This document shows positions 1 to 8,181 of a DNA stretch of 64,000 nucleotides, in pieces. The notes beneath the pieces are model-generated. The model did no database searches. It saw nothing but the letters and a program-made list of their open reading frames with translations, and was not told the origin of the DNA. The DNA lies in contig WQYQ01000002.1 of assembly GCA_009781175.1 (NCBI GenBank), positions 231,875-295,874 of the forward strand. Reading direction: 5' to 3'. Source of the DNA: Betaproteobacteria bacterium (GTDB taxonomy: Bacteria > Pseudomonadota > Gammaproteobacteria > Burkholderiales > Rhodocyclaceae). The translations under genes and the position numbers were made by a program. Every line of letters starts with the position of its first letter. Within the stretch, counting starts at the first letter, position 1.

Positions 1-660
1 CGTGATATTCAAACTGCCATTACCGCCTCCCGCCGAAAGCAAGACGCCTTTCTGGTTGGCATTTGTCGTAATACTGTTCGTGCCGGACAAAGTAACCGCA
101 GCGTCTCCGCCCGCAAGCGCCGAGGCATAGACCGCCCCATTTGAAACTGTCGAACCCGTGAGATCGACAGTCGTGCCCTCCATGCTGATGGTTGCGTTGC
201 CGCTCGCGGTCTGGGCGGCAATGCCACCGGCCCCGCCGCCGCTATTCACGACGACACTCGTGACCGGCTGAGTCGTTATTGAGGCATCGCCCGTGCCGGG
301 CGCGCAAGTTTGTATCGCCGTATAGGAGCCGGGCGGCAATAGGCCACAAGCGGCATTCGCATTCCCCGTCACGCCGAAGCCGATCGCCATCGCGAGCCGG
401 GTCAGCGAATTTTTTTTGCGGCTTTTAGGTCTTGCCAATGCAATGGCCGTCGCAATCCAGCCAGGAATGGCTGTGCACACAACCGTTTCGGGCGTCACGA
501 GCGTGACTGCAAGCATTTGGATGTGATCGGTCGAAGCATCGCGGCCTACAGCGTGCCGCACCCGATCTGTCATGAAACAGTTGTCGAGAGAATTCCGACT
601 TGCAATTTCGACCCAGCTTTGTGCCGACCCCGCCCACACAAATCTACGCATGCCGCTCAT
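1..660 (-). CDS. Autotransporter-like surface protein, N-terminal part (cut by window edge)
   Basis: The frame is open for all 220 codons from an ATG at 660 to the window edge, so the gene continues to the left. The start is supported by AAGGGA about seven bases upstream. The N-terminus (MSGMRRFVWAGSAQSWVEIA) loosely recalls the extended signal region of autotransporters. After about 80 residues a basic stretch (SRKKNS) and a hydrophobic segment end in NANA-AC, which looks like a signal peptidase site near residue 103. The exported part is rich in Gly, Ser, Thr, Asn and Ala with short alternating segments (SITTQPVTSVVV, TVDLTGSTVSNGAV), typical of beta-helix passenger domains. The family cannot be named without the missing C-terminal barrel; a filamentous-haemagglutinin-like adhesin is the alternative. 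Confidence 0.6.
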   Translation of the reverse strand, partial: MSGMRRFVWAGSAQSWVEIASRNSLDNCFMTDRVRHAVGRDASTDHIQMLAVTLVTPETVVCTAIPGWIATAIALARPKSRKKNSLTRLAMAIGFGVTGNANAACGLLPPGSYTAIQTCAPGTGDASITTQPVTSVVVNSGGGAGGIAAQTASGNATISMEGTTVDLTGSTVSNGAVYASALAGGDAAVTLSGTNSITTNANQKGVLLSAGGGNGSLNIT

Positions 661-994
661 TTCATTTCCCTTGCAGCCTCAACTTAGGGAGGGATAAAAC
701 TACTACCCGCGGACAGCAAAGATCTTTGCTGCCGAATACGCTAAAACGGCGCTAAATGCCAACAACGCCTCAAAGATTAAAATCCCCAATTGAGTGTAGG
801 GCTTAAGTATTCAATCGATACAAATAAAAACCCTGCCCCGGAGCGCGTGCCCGCGACGCTTGTTGGTTTTTAGTCGAGCAAACCTGTGTTGCGCAGTATG
901 CGGATAGCTCCTAGCCTTGCATGGCTTGTGTTCATTGCTTCGGCTGCCCAAGCAACGCAAAAGTCCTCGCCCTGTGTGTTTTCCGTGGAGCCTT
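661..994. other. Divergent intergenic region, no gene
   Basis: This 334-base stretch lies between the divergently read autotransporter-like gene and oppA. It is more AT-rich than its flanks and should hold both promoters, but I see no convincing -35/-10 pair. It contains one perfect 18-base palindrome, listed separately. Short frames here overlap the 5-prime part of oppA and lack coding character. Confidence 0.5.
714..731. promoter_or_regulatory. Perfect 18-bp palindrome, candidate operator
   Basis: The sequence CAGCAAAGATCTTTGCTG reads identically on both strands. It lies 54 bases upstream of the minus-strand autotransporter-like start and about 260 bases upstream of oppA. A palindrome without a loop fits a dimeric repressor site better than a terminator, and there is no U-tract. 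The binding protein is unknown. Confidence 0.4.
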
Positions 995-2620
995 ATGTCC
1001 GCCGCGCAATGCTTCGCCGCTGTCACAAGCCTGCTGATCCTGCCGCTTACGCTTCAGGCCGCCGATGTGCCGCTTGGTGCCAAACTGCATGCGAAACAGG
1101 AGATCGTGCGCGGCAACGGCGCCGAGCCCGCGACGCTGGACCCCGCAAAAATGCAGGGCGTGCCCGAGAGCAACCTCGCGCTCGATCTGTTTGAGGGCCT
1201 GATGAGTACGGACCCGGAAGGCGAAATCGTCCCCGGCGCGGCGGAAAAGTGGGAAGTCAGAGACGGCGGCAAACTCTGGACTTTTACGCTGCGCCGGAAC
1301 GCCAAATGGTCCGACGGTTCGCCGCTGAGCGCGCAGGATTTCGAGTTCGCCTGGAAGCGCCTCGTCGATCCCAAAACCGCTTCGCCATATAGCTGGTTTC
1401 CCGGCCAGGCGAGCCATATCGCCAACGGCGCGGAAATCGCCCAGGGCAAAAAACCGCCCGCCGCGCTCGGCGTCAAGGCGCTCGACGATAGAACGCTGCA
1501 AGTGCGGCTCGATGAGCCGATTGGATTCTTCCTGAAAACACTGGCGCACAGTTCCTTGTTGCCGGTTCCGAAAAAAATCGTCGAACAATACGGCGACAAG
1601 TGGACCGACAGCGACAAGCTCGTGAGCAACGGCGCGTATCGGCTCGCGACACGCGTGGTCAACGAACGCATCGTGCTGGTGCGCAATCCGAACTACTGGG
1701 ACAACGCTAAAACCGTTATCGACAAGGTGACGTTTCTGCCGATCGTGCAGCCTTCCGCGGAATATCAACGCTACCGCGCTGGCGCAATCGACATGAGCGC
1801 CAACGGCGGCGTGCCGATCGACCAGATTAAGCAGATTCGCGCGACGATCCCGGATGAATTGAAACTCTGGCCGCAACTCGGCACTTATTACTACGAGCTG
1901 AATTTGCGCGTGAAACCTTTCGACGACTGGCGCGTGCGCAAGGCGCTTGCGCTCGCGATCGACCGCAAAATCATCGTCGAACGCGTGACGAACACCGGCG
2001 AAACCAAAGCCTATACCTTCACGCCGCCGATCACGGCGGGCATGAAGCAGGTACGCACACCAGCGCAGGAGATGACGCAGCCGCAGCGCGAAGAACTCGC
2101 GCGCAAGCTCCTCGCCGAAGCCGGCTACGGTCCGGACAAGCCGCTCAAATTCCCACTCCTCTACAACACGCAGGAATCGCACAAAAAACTCGCGCTCGCG
2201 ATGAGCGCGATGTGGCGGCTCAAGCTCGGCGTGCGCGCCGAACTTACGAACCAGGAATGGAAAACTTACCTCGACTCACGCACGCGCGGCGACTTCACCG
2301 TCGCCCGCGCGGGCTGGGTGGCGGATTACAACGAGCCTTCGACGATGCTCGATGTATTCACGACCGGCAACGGCCAGAACCACGGTCAATACAGCAATCC
2401 GGCCTTCGATGAAACGGTGCGAAAAGCCAAACTGACCGCCAACGAAAGCCAGCGGGCAAAGCTATATCAAGACGCGGAGCAGATCCTGGCCCAGGACGCG
2501 CCGATGGTCACCGTCTTTTTCTATAGCAACAAGATGCTCGTCAAACCCTGGGTGCGCGGTTATGGACGCGATCCGCAGGGCTTCGTGCGCACCAAGGAGC
2601 TGTATATCCTCGCGCACTAA
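995..2620 (+). CDS. oppA: Oligopeptide ABC transporter, periplasmic substrate-binding protein
   Basis: The 541-residue protein belongs to the SBP_bac_5 family (OppA/MppA, usually about 540 residues). It captures short peptides in the periplasm and hands them to the OppBC channel. An earlier in-frame ATG exists at 917, but the start at 995 follows GTGGAG and gives a clean signal peptide (MSAAQCFAAVTSLLILPLTL, cleavage near LQA-AD). There is no lipobox cysteine, so it should be soluble. Characteristic family stretches include EPATLDPAKMQG near residue 46, LWTFTLRRNAKWSDG near 110 and RVRKALALAIDR near 310. The rest of the transporter follows on the same strand after a toxin-antitoxin insert. 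The transported peptide cannot be predicted. Confidence 0.93.
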   Translation: MSAAQCFAAVTSLLILPLTLQAADVPLGAKLHAKQEIVRGNGAEPATLDPAKMQGVPESNLALDLFEGLMSTDPEGEIVPGAAEKWEVRDGGKLWTFTLRRNAKWSDGSPLSAQDFEFAWKRLVDPKTASPYSWFPGQASHIANGAEIAQGKKPPAALGVKALDDRTLQVRLDEPIGFFLKTLAHSSLLPVPKKIVEQYGDKWTDSDKLVSNGAYRLATRVVNERIVLVRNPNYWDNAKTVIDKVTFLPIVQPSAEYQRYRAGAIDMSANGGVPIDQIKQIRATIPDELKLWPQLGTYYYELNLRVKPFDDWRVRKALALAIDRKIIVERVTNTGETKAYTFTPPITAGMKQVRTPAQEMTQPQREELARKLLAEAGYGPDKPLKFPLLYNTQESHKKLALAMSAMWRLKLGVRAELTNQEWKTYLDSRTRGDFTVARAGWVADYNEPSTMLDVFTTGNGQNHGQYSNPAFDETVRKAKLTANESQRAKLYQDAEQILAQDAPMVTVFFYSNKMLVKPWVRGYGRDPQGFVRTKELYILAH

Positions 2621-2682
2621 AAGAATGCTCGCCTTTCCTGCTTAGCCAGACTAGACTAACTTAATTGTTTCTGGAGAGCGCG

Positions 2683-2931
2683 ATGCAAACCGTCAATATG
2701 CTGCAAGCAAAGTCCTCGCTGTCCCGTTTGGTGGAAGCCATCGAGCAAGGGCAGGAGCGCGAAATCATCATTGCCCGCAATGGCCGCCCGGCAGCCAGAC
2801 TGGTTCCGATGGAGACGGTATCGGCGGGCCAGCGAATCGGCATTGCCAAGGGCAAGTTCGAAGTACCGGACACTATCGACGCGCATAACGAGGAAGTGGC
2901 GCGCTTGTTCATGGGTGGAGAGAACTCGTGA
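2683..2931 (+). CDS. Phd/YefM-type antitoxin
   Basis: An 82-residue protein of the prevent-host-death family: MQTVNMLQAKSSLSRLVEAI, then IIARNGRPAARLVP, the usual DNA-binding N-terminal half, followed by a variable toxin-binding tail. The start at 2683 follows GGAGAG; the frame is open six codons further up, but that version lacks a ribosome site. Its stop overlaps the GTG start of the PIN toxin by four bases (GTGA), so the two are translationally coupled. It should neutralise the toxin and repress its own promoter. Confidence 0.88.
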   Translation: MQTVNMLQAKSSLSRLVEAIEQGQEREIIIARNGRPAARLVPMETVSAGQRIGIAKGKFEVPDTIDAHNEEVARLFMGGENS

Positions 2932-3314
2932 ACCTGCTGCTGGACACCCATGTCGCCCTGTGGGCGATAAGCGACAGCCCGAAACTGCCACAGCAGGCGC
3001 GAGAACTGATTCGATCGCCGAAAACGACCGTTTGGATCAGCACCGCAAGCGTGTGGGAAATTGCCATCAAACACGCACTCGGCCGGGGCGACATGCCCAT
3101 ATCCAGCCAGGATGCCCTGGGCTACTTCCGCGAATCCGGCTATCGCCTTTTGGCAATTGAACCCGAACATGCCGTGGCGGTTGAAGAACTGCCCGCACAT
3201 CACCAAGATCCGTTTGATCGCATTCTCGTGGCCCAGGCGCTTAGCGAACCAATGCGGCTGATGACCCACGATCCCGTGGTGGCGCGCTACAGCGATACGA
3301 TCGTCAAAATTTAG
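2928..3314 (+). CDS. PIN-domain toxin (VapC-like ribonuclease)
   Basis: A 128-residue PIN protein of the group paired with Phd antitoxins. PIN proteins are Mg-dependent RNases with a cluster of acidic residues: here D6 in LLLDTHVALW, E45 in VWEIAIKHALG, the aspartates in HHQDPFDRILVAQA, and D115 in LMTHDPVVARY. The start codon is GTG. The pair sits between oppA and oppB on the same strand, with only 23 bases from this stop to oppB. The cellular RNA target is unknown. Confidence 0.88.
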   Translation: MNLLLDTHVALWAISDSPKLPQQARELIRSPKTTVWISTASVWEIAIKHALGRGDMPISSQDALGYFRESGYRLLAIEPEHAVAVEELPAHHQDPFDRILVAQALSEPMRLMTHDPVVARYSDTIVKI

Positions 3315-3337
3315 ACCGCTTCGCCCGCGGAGAACCA

Positions 3338-4264
3338 ATGCTGAAATTCGTCCTGCGACGCCTGTTTCTCGAAGCGATTCCGACGCTGCTCGTCCTCATC
3401 ACGCTGACGTTTTTTCTGATCCGGCTCGCGCCCGGCGGTCCGTTTTCGAGCGAAATCAGCGTGCCGCCGGAAGTGCTGGCGAATATCCAGGCGCAGTACC
3501 GTCTCGACCAGCCGCTGTGGCGGCAATATCTGCATTACCTCAACGATCTGCTGCACGGCGATCTCGGGCCTTCGTTCAAGTACAAGGATTTTTCGGTCAA
3601 CGATCTGGTCAACAAAGCCTTCCCGGTTTCGCTGCGCCTGGGGCTGTTCGCTTTTGTCGTGGCGCTCGTCGTCGGCGTCACGGCGGGCGTGATCGCCGCC
3701 CTGCGCCAGAACACCTGGGTCGATTACGGCGTGATGGCGGCCGCGATGCTCGGCGTGGTGATTCCGAACTTCGTGCTCGCGCCAGTGCTGATGCTGATCT
3801 TCGCGGTGTGGCTCAAAGTGCTGCCGCCCGGCGGCTGGGAAGGCGGCAAGGCGATGTTCGTCGTGCTGCCGGTGGCGGTGCTCTGCCAGCATTACATCGC
3901 GGTCATCGCGCGCATCACGCGCGGCAGCATGATCGAAGTGCTTTCGAGCCCCTTCATCCGCACCGCGCGCGCCAAGGGCCTGCCGCTCGGCTACATCCTG
4001 CGCCGCCATGCGCTCAAGCCCGCGCTGCTGCCGGTGCTCTCCTACCTCGGCCCCGCTTTCGTCGGCGTCATCACAGGCTCGATCGTCGTCGAAAGCTTCT
4101 TCGGCATTCCGGGCATCGGCCAGCTTTTCGTCAACGGCGCGCTGAACCGCGATTACACGATGGTGATGGGGCTGACCGTGCTGATCGGGACGCTGATGAT
4201 TCTGTTCAACGCGGTCGTCGACATCCTGTACGGCCTGATCGACCCGCGCATGCGCATCCGATGA
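3338..4264 (+). CDS. oppB: Oligopeptide ABC transporter permease OppB
   Basis: A 308-residue inner-membrane permease with about six membrane helices. It forms half of the channel through which OppA-bound peptides enter the cell. The first helix (IPTLLVLITLTFFLIRLAPG) with the Pro-Gly motif after it is typical of OppB/DppB. The cytoplasmic coupling loop that contacts the ATPases is seen at FIRTARAKGLP, near residue 210. The start follows GGAGAA. The last codons overlap oppC as ATGA, so it is translated as a unit with oppC, oppD and oppF. Confidence 0.95.
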   Translation: MLKFVLRRLFLEAIPTLLVLITLTFFLIRLAPGGPFSSEISVPPEVLANIQAQYRLDQPLWRQYLHYLNDLLHGDLGPSFKYKDFSVNDLVNKAFPVSLRLGLFAFVVALVVGVTAGVIAALRQNTWVDYGVMAAAMLGVVIPNFVLAPVLMLIFAVWLKVLPPGGWEGGKAMFVVLPVAVLCQHYIAVIARITRGSMIEVLSSPFIRTARAKGLPLGYILRRHALKPALLPVLSYLGPAFVGVITGSIVVESFFGIPGIGQLFVNGALNRDYTMVMGLTVLIGTLMILFNAVVDILYGLIDPRMRIR

Positions 4265-5178
4265 GAGCCTGCATGAACCCGCCCTTGCCACCGCTGCCCG
4301 GCCTCGACGACGGTCAGGATCTTTCGATCCAAAGCCGCAGCCTGTGGGCCGATGCGCGCCGCCGCTTCCTGCGCAACAAGGCTGCGGTGGCGAGCCTGGG
4401 CGTGTTGAGCGTCGTCCTGCTGCTGTGCGTTTTCGGCGCTCTACTCTCACCGCACAACGCCGAAGACCCGGACTGGGGTTCGATGCAAACCGCGCCCGAC
4501 ATGGAAGCCCAACACTGGTTCGGCACCGACAGCCTCGGCCGCGATCTGTTCGTGCGCACGCTGCTCGGCGGACGGATTTCGCTGCTCGTCGGCGCGCTCG
4601 GCGCGGTCGTCGCGGTCGTCATCGGCACGCTTTACGGCGCGGCCTCGGGCTTTCTCGGCGGCAAAACCGACAGCCTCATGATGCGCGCGCTCGAAATCCT
4701 CGCCTCGTTCCCGGTCATGTTCCTCGTGATCGTGCTGATGACGTTTTTCGGCCGCGAACTGTGGCTGATCTTCATCGCCATCGGCGCTGTGAGCTGGCTC
4801 GACATGGCGCGCATCGTGCGCGGGCAGACGCTCTCGCTCAAGCGCAAGGAATTCATCGAAGCCGCGCGGGTCGCGGGCGTTTCGAATCTCGGCATCATCC
4901 TGCGCCACATCGTGCCGAACGTGCTCGGTCTGGTGGCCGTCTACGCCACGCTGCTCGTGCCGCAGATGATTCTGTTCGAAAGCTTCCTCTCCTATCTCGG
5001 CCTCGGCGTGCAGGAGCCGATGACATCCTGGGGCGCGCTGCTCGAACAAGGCGCGAAGTCGATCGAAAGCGCGCCGTGGGAACTCGCCTTCCCGGCCGCG
5101 TTCCTCGTCGCGACGCTGTTTTGCTTCAACTTCGTCGGCGACGGTCTGCGCGACGCGCTCGACCCCAAGGACCGCTGA
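4261..5178 (+). CDS. oppC: Oligopeptide ABC transporter permease OppC
   Basis: A 305-residue permease partner of OppB. The soluble N-terminus is followed by a first helix (VASLGVLSVVLLLCVFGALL) and a periplasmic segment containing HWFGTDSLGRDLFVRTLLGG, the hallmark of OppC/DppC. The coupling loop is EAARVAGVSNLGIILRHIVP near residue 205. The ATG at 4261 overlaps the oppB stop (ATGA). A second in-frame ATG twelve bases later (MNPPLPP) could also serve as the start. Its stop overlaps oppD as TGATG. Confidence 0.95.
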   Translation: MRACMNPPLPPLPGLDDGQDLSIQSRSLWADARRRFLRNKAAVASLGVLSVVLLLCVFGALLSPHNAEDPDWGSMQTAPDMEAQHWFGTDSLGRDLFVRTLLGGRISLLVGALGAVVAVVIGTLYGAASGFLGGKTDSLMMRALEILASFPVMFLVIVLMTFFGRELWLIFIAIGAVSWLDMARIVRGQTLSLKRKEFIEAARVAGVSNLGIILRHIVPNVLGLVAVYATLLVPQMILFESFLSYLGLGVQEPMTSWGALLEQGAKSIESAPWELAFPAAFLVATLFCFNFVGDGLRDALDPKDR

Positions 5179-6152
5179 TGCCGCTGCTCGAAGTCGACCG
5201 GCTCAACGTCCGCTTTGCCACGCCCGAAGGCGAAGTCGCGGCGGTCAGCGATTTGTCTTTCACGCTCGAAGCCGGCCATGCGCTCGGCATCGTCGGCGAA
5301 TCCGGCTCCGGCAAAAGCCAGATGGCCTTCGCGCTGCTCGGCCTGCTGGCGAAAAATGGCCGCGCCACGGGCAGCGCGCGTTATCGCGGCGAAAACCTGA
5401 TCGGCGCATCCGAAGCCCAGCTCAACCGCCGCCGCGGCAGCGAGATCGCGATGATCTACCAGGACCCAATGACCTCGCTGAACCCGTATCTGAAAGTCGG
5501 CGAGCAGTTGACGGAAGTGCTGCGCTTCCACAAAGGCATGCCGCACAAAGCCGCTTACGCCGAAGCGGCGCTCCTGCTCGACGCGGTCAAGATCGCCGAA
5601 CCGCGCAAGCGCATGGGCATGTACCCGCACGAATTTTCGGGCGGCATGCGTCAGCGCGTGGTGATCGCGATGGCGCTGCTGTGCCAGCCGAAACTGCTGA
5701 TCGCCGACGAGCCGACGACCGCACTCGACGTCACCGTGCAAGCGCAAATCCTGAAACTGCTGCACGAACTGCCGCGCGATTTCGCCAGCGCGGTCATCAT
5801 GATTACGCACGACCTCGGCGTCATCGCCGGCATCTGCGACGAAGTGCTCGTGATGTACGCGGGCCGCGCGATGGAATACGGCCCCGCGCAGGCGATTTTC
5901 GATACGCCCTCGCATCCCTACACGCGCGGGCTTCTACATGCGCTGCCGCGCATGGACCGGACGCATGGCGAACGGCTCGCGACGATTCCCGGCAACCCGC
6001 CGAACCTGCTCGCGCTGCCGCCGGGTTGCCCATTCGCGCCGCGCTGCCGCGAGCGTTTTGAAGCTTGCCTCAAACCCGCGCCCCTGACTGTTTTCGATGG
6101 CAATCGCCAACGCGCCTGCCACCGCGCCGTGCCTGAGCTGACAATCCCATGA
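5178..6152 (+). CDS. oppD: Oligopeptide ABC transporter ATPase OppD
   Basis: A 324-residue ATP-binding subunit that powers peptide import. Visible elements are Walker A GESGSGKS near residue 40, the signature FSGGMRQRV near 155, Walker B LLIADEPTTALD near 180, and the C-terminal oligopeptide-transporter extension with PGNPPNLLALPPGCPFAPRC and a third cysteine. The start overlaps the oppC stop; the stop overlaps oppF (ATGA). Confidence 0.95.
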   Translation: MPLLEVDRLNVRFATPEGEVAAVSDLSFTLEAGHALGIVGESGSGKSQMAFALLGLLAKNGRATGSARYRGENLIGASEAQLNRRRGSEIAMIYQDPMTSLNPYLKVGEQLTEVLRFHKGMPHKAAYAEAALLLDAVKIAEPRKRMGMYPHEFSGGMRQRVVIAMALLCQPKLLIADEPTTALDVTVQAQILKLLHELPRDFASAVIMITHDLGVIAGICDEVLVMYAGRAMEYGPAQAIFDTPSHPYTRGLLHALPRMDRTHGERLATIPGNPPNLLALPPGCPFAPRCRERFEACLKPAPLTVFDGNRQRACHRAVPELTIP

Positions 6153-7138
6153 GCACCCCGCTGCTCGCAGTGCGCGATCTGCGCGTCCATTTCAATCTCG
6201 GCCACGCGGGGCTGATGCCGTGGACGGCCGCGCGCACGCTCAAGGCCGTCGACGGCGTGAGCTTCACGCTCTCAGCGGGCGAAACGCTCGGCATCGTCGG
6301 CGAATCCGGTTGTGGCAAAAGCTCACTCGCCCGCGCACTGATCGGCCTGAACCCAATCACCTCGGGCAGCGTCAGGCTCGCCGGGCGCGAACTCGCACGA
6401 TTGCCAGCCGCCGAATGGCGCAGCCTGCGCGCCGAGATGCAGATGATTTTCCAGGACCCGCTCTCCTCGCTGAACCCGCGCATGACGATCGGCGCGATCA
6501 TCGCCGAACCGCTGCGCAGTCTGTACCCGGAAACACCGCGGGCCAGCGTCAAGGCCGAAGTCGAACGCGTGATGGCGCGCGTCGGCCTGCTGCCGAACGT
6601 CATCAACCGCTATCCGCACGAATTCTCGGGCGGCCAGTGCCAGCGCGTCGGCATTGCGCGCGCGCTGATCGTGAAACCGAAACTCATCATCTGCGACGAG
6701 CCGGTGTCGGCGCTCGACGTGTCGATCCAGGCGCAGGTCATCAACCTGCTGCGCGATCTGCAACGCGAAGAAGGGCTGGCGCTGATCTTCATCGCGCACG
6801 ATCTGGCGGTCGTCAAACACATCTCCGATCGCATGCTGGTGATGTACCTCGGCCGCGTGATGGAAGAGGCCGCCTCCGACGCGCTGTTCGCCGCACCCCA
6901 GCATCCCTACACGCGCGCGCTGCTCTCCGCCGTGCTAATCCCCGACCCGGCGCGCGAGCGCGCGAAAACGATCCAGATTCTCGAAGGCGAACTGCCGAGC
7001 CCAATCTCGCCGCCATCGGGCTGTGTGTTCCGCACGCGCTGCCCGATCGCCGAAGCGCGCTGCGCCGCGCTTGCGCCGGCGCTCGAAGCGCATGGCGCGA
7101 ACGCTGGCCATATGGTAGCGTGCATCCGCGCAGGGTAA
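6149..7138 (+). CDS. oppF: Oligopeptide ABC transporter ATPase OppF
   Basis: A 329-residue second ATPase that pairs with OppD. It carries the OppF-type N-terminal insertion (HFNLGHAGLMPWTAARTLKA), Walker A GESGCGKSS, signature FSGGQCQRVGIARAL, Walker B LIICDEPVSALD, and a C-terminal CVFRTRCPIAEARC region. It ends the operon. The next genes lie on the other strand, only 19 bases away, with no clear terminator between. Confidence 0.95.
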   Translation: MSTPLLAVRDLRVHFNLGHAGLMPWTAARTLKAVDGVSFTLSAGETLGIVGESGCGKSSLARALIGLNPITSGSVRLAGRELARLPAAEWRSLRAEMQMIFQDPLSSLNPRMTIGAIIAEPLRSLYPETPRASVKAEVERVMARVGLLPNVINRYPHEFSGGQCQRVGIARALIVKPKLIICDEPVSALDVSIQAQVINLLRDLQREEGLALIFIAHDLAVVKHISDRMLVMYLGRVMEEAASDALFAAPQHPYTRALLSAVLIPDPARERAKTIQILEGELPSPISPPSGCVFRTRCPIAEARCAALAPALEAHGANAGHMVACIRAG

Positions 7139-7157
7139 ACCGGCGCGCGGAGCACAC

Positions 7158-7556
7158 TCAAAACACGAGCGTCGCCCAGGCTGGGTCGATGGTCCGCGCG
7201 ACGAAAGTACCCGCACCGGCGAAGCCATCCACTTCGGCAATCAGCTTGCAACCATACGGCAAAAGCCCTTGCACCGAGCTGCTACAGGCCAGGAATCGAA
7301 CCCCGGCGCGATGCGCCTCGCGCATAAAATGGGCAATCGTCTCGCCGCCTTGTTCAATCGTACGCAGCTTCTCGGCAACGCCGAGTTGCAGCAATTGCAC
7401 GGAACGGCTCGAGAAATAGACTTCGACATGCAAATCCATCGCCGCGGCTGTCGCGGCGTGGAAAAAAGGCGTCGCGCAACGCTCGGGCTGCTCCGGGTCG
7501 ACGGCCCAGAGCAGAATCGCCAGCCCGGTGCGTTCGTGCGTCATCGATTCAAGCAT
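7158..7556 (-). CDS. DsrE-family small protein
   Basis: A 132-residue protein with the DsrE/DsrF fold pattern: beta-strand LAILLWAV, a helix after PFFHAATAAAMD, VEVYFSSRSVQLL, and VRFLACSSSVQGLLPYGC. DsrE-like proteins move sulfane sulfur on a conserved cysteine; C91 in FLACSSS is the best candidate, with C103 close by. The start at 7556 is set by AAGGAG seven bases upstream; a second Met four codons in is less likely. It overlaps the upstream GcvH-like gene by eight bases, so the two are co-translated. No catalytic role has been shown for such a protein in this context. DsrE-lipoyl-carrier pairs are known from the sHdr sulfur oxidation system, but no hdr genes are visible. Confidence 0.7.
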   Translation of the reverse strand: MLESMTHERTGLAILLWAVDPEQPERCATPFFHAATAAAMDLHVEVYFSSRSVQLLQLGVAEKLRTIEQGGETIAHFMREAHRAGVRFLACSSSVQGLLPYGCKLIAEVDGFAGAGTFVARTIDPAWATLVF

Positions 7557-7986
7557 CGCGTAACTCCTTCATGCGCGCGAGCGCTTGCGCATAGCGCGCG
7601 GCAAGCCCGGCAATATCGACGAGCCTTGAACGTTCATCTTCCCAGGCGAGCGCTTCGAGCCGGAATAGCCAGCCTGCGGTGTACGGCGCACGATTCACAA
7701 GAATCGGCGTGCGCTCAACCTCGATATTGCTCTCGATGATCCGAACCGAAACAGGCGTTTTTATCGCGCCGACCGTTTTACAGGTTTCAAGCAGACCGAT
7801 CGAACCGCCGGCGTCGTACTCCCGCCCTGCCGGCTTCGGCGTGAAGATCGCAAAATCGCCCGCGAAGTCGCACGATAAAACCGTCAGCCCAAGCACCAGA
7901 CTGCCGTCGTCTTGCCGGCGCAGCCAGACTTCGCCAAGCGGATCGAACAGCATATCCTCGGGAAATTCGTAGGAGCCGATAATCAT
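7549..7986 (-). CDS. GcvH-like lipoyl-carrier protein
   Basis: A 145-residue protein related to glycine-cleavage H protein. It shows the lipoyl-domain core: GEVWLRR, SLVLGLTVLSCDFAGD, the lipoylation loop LLETCKTV with K70 as candidate lipoyl-lysine, KTPVSVRI, and PYTAGWLFRLEA, which matches the H-protein PYxxGW motif. No gcvT or gcvP is nearby. It is followed at once by a DsrE-like gene, so it resembles LbpA-type carriers of sulfur metabolism more than a glycine-cleavage subunit. Its ATG lies only 13 bases after the encoded CCA end of tRNA-Sec and has no visible Shine-Dalgarno site. Cell location is cytoplasmic; the cargo is unknown. Confidence 0.75.
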   Translation of the reverse strand: MIIGSYEFPEDMLFDPLGEVWLRRQDDGSLVLGLTVLSCDFAGDFAIFTPKPAGREYDAGGSIGLLETCKTVGAIKTPVSVRIIESNIEVERTPILVNRAPYTAGWLFRLEALAWEDERSRLVDIAGLAARYAQALARMKELRDA

Positions 7987-7999
7987 GGGAGAAGCCGAA

Positions 8000-8095
8000 T
8001 GGCGGAAGAGAGAGGGAGTCGAACCCTCCCGGGAGCGGCTAACGCCCCCAACCGGGTTTGAAGCCCGGCCGCCCCACCGGGGACGATTCTCTTCC
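8000..8095 (-). tRNA. selC: Selenocysteine tRNA (anticodon TCA)
   Basis: Read on the minus strand, the gene starts GGAAGAGA and ends TCTCTTCC-G-CCA, giving the eight-base-pair acceptor stem peculiar to tRNA-Sec. The anticodon arm is CCGGG-CTTCAAA-CCCGG with anticodon TCA, which reads UGA. A long GC-rich variable arm and a T-arm (GAGGG-TTCGACT-CCCTC) follow. The CCA end is encoded. It lies downstream of selA and selB on the same strand, 86 bases after the selB stop. Confidence 0.96.
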
Positions 8096-8181
8096 TTTGA
8101 AGAATTTGAGATTGGAGCATGAAATCGGTTTGCACGGTAATTGATGCAGCATCGGCTGACGACGCATGCCGTGGCAGCATT

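Noticed and set aside
917..994. Upstream start for oppA at 917
   Set aside because: It would put 26 basic residues before a clean signal peptide; the ATG at 995 has a ribosome site.
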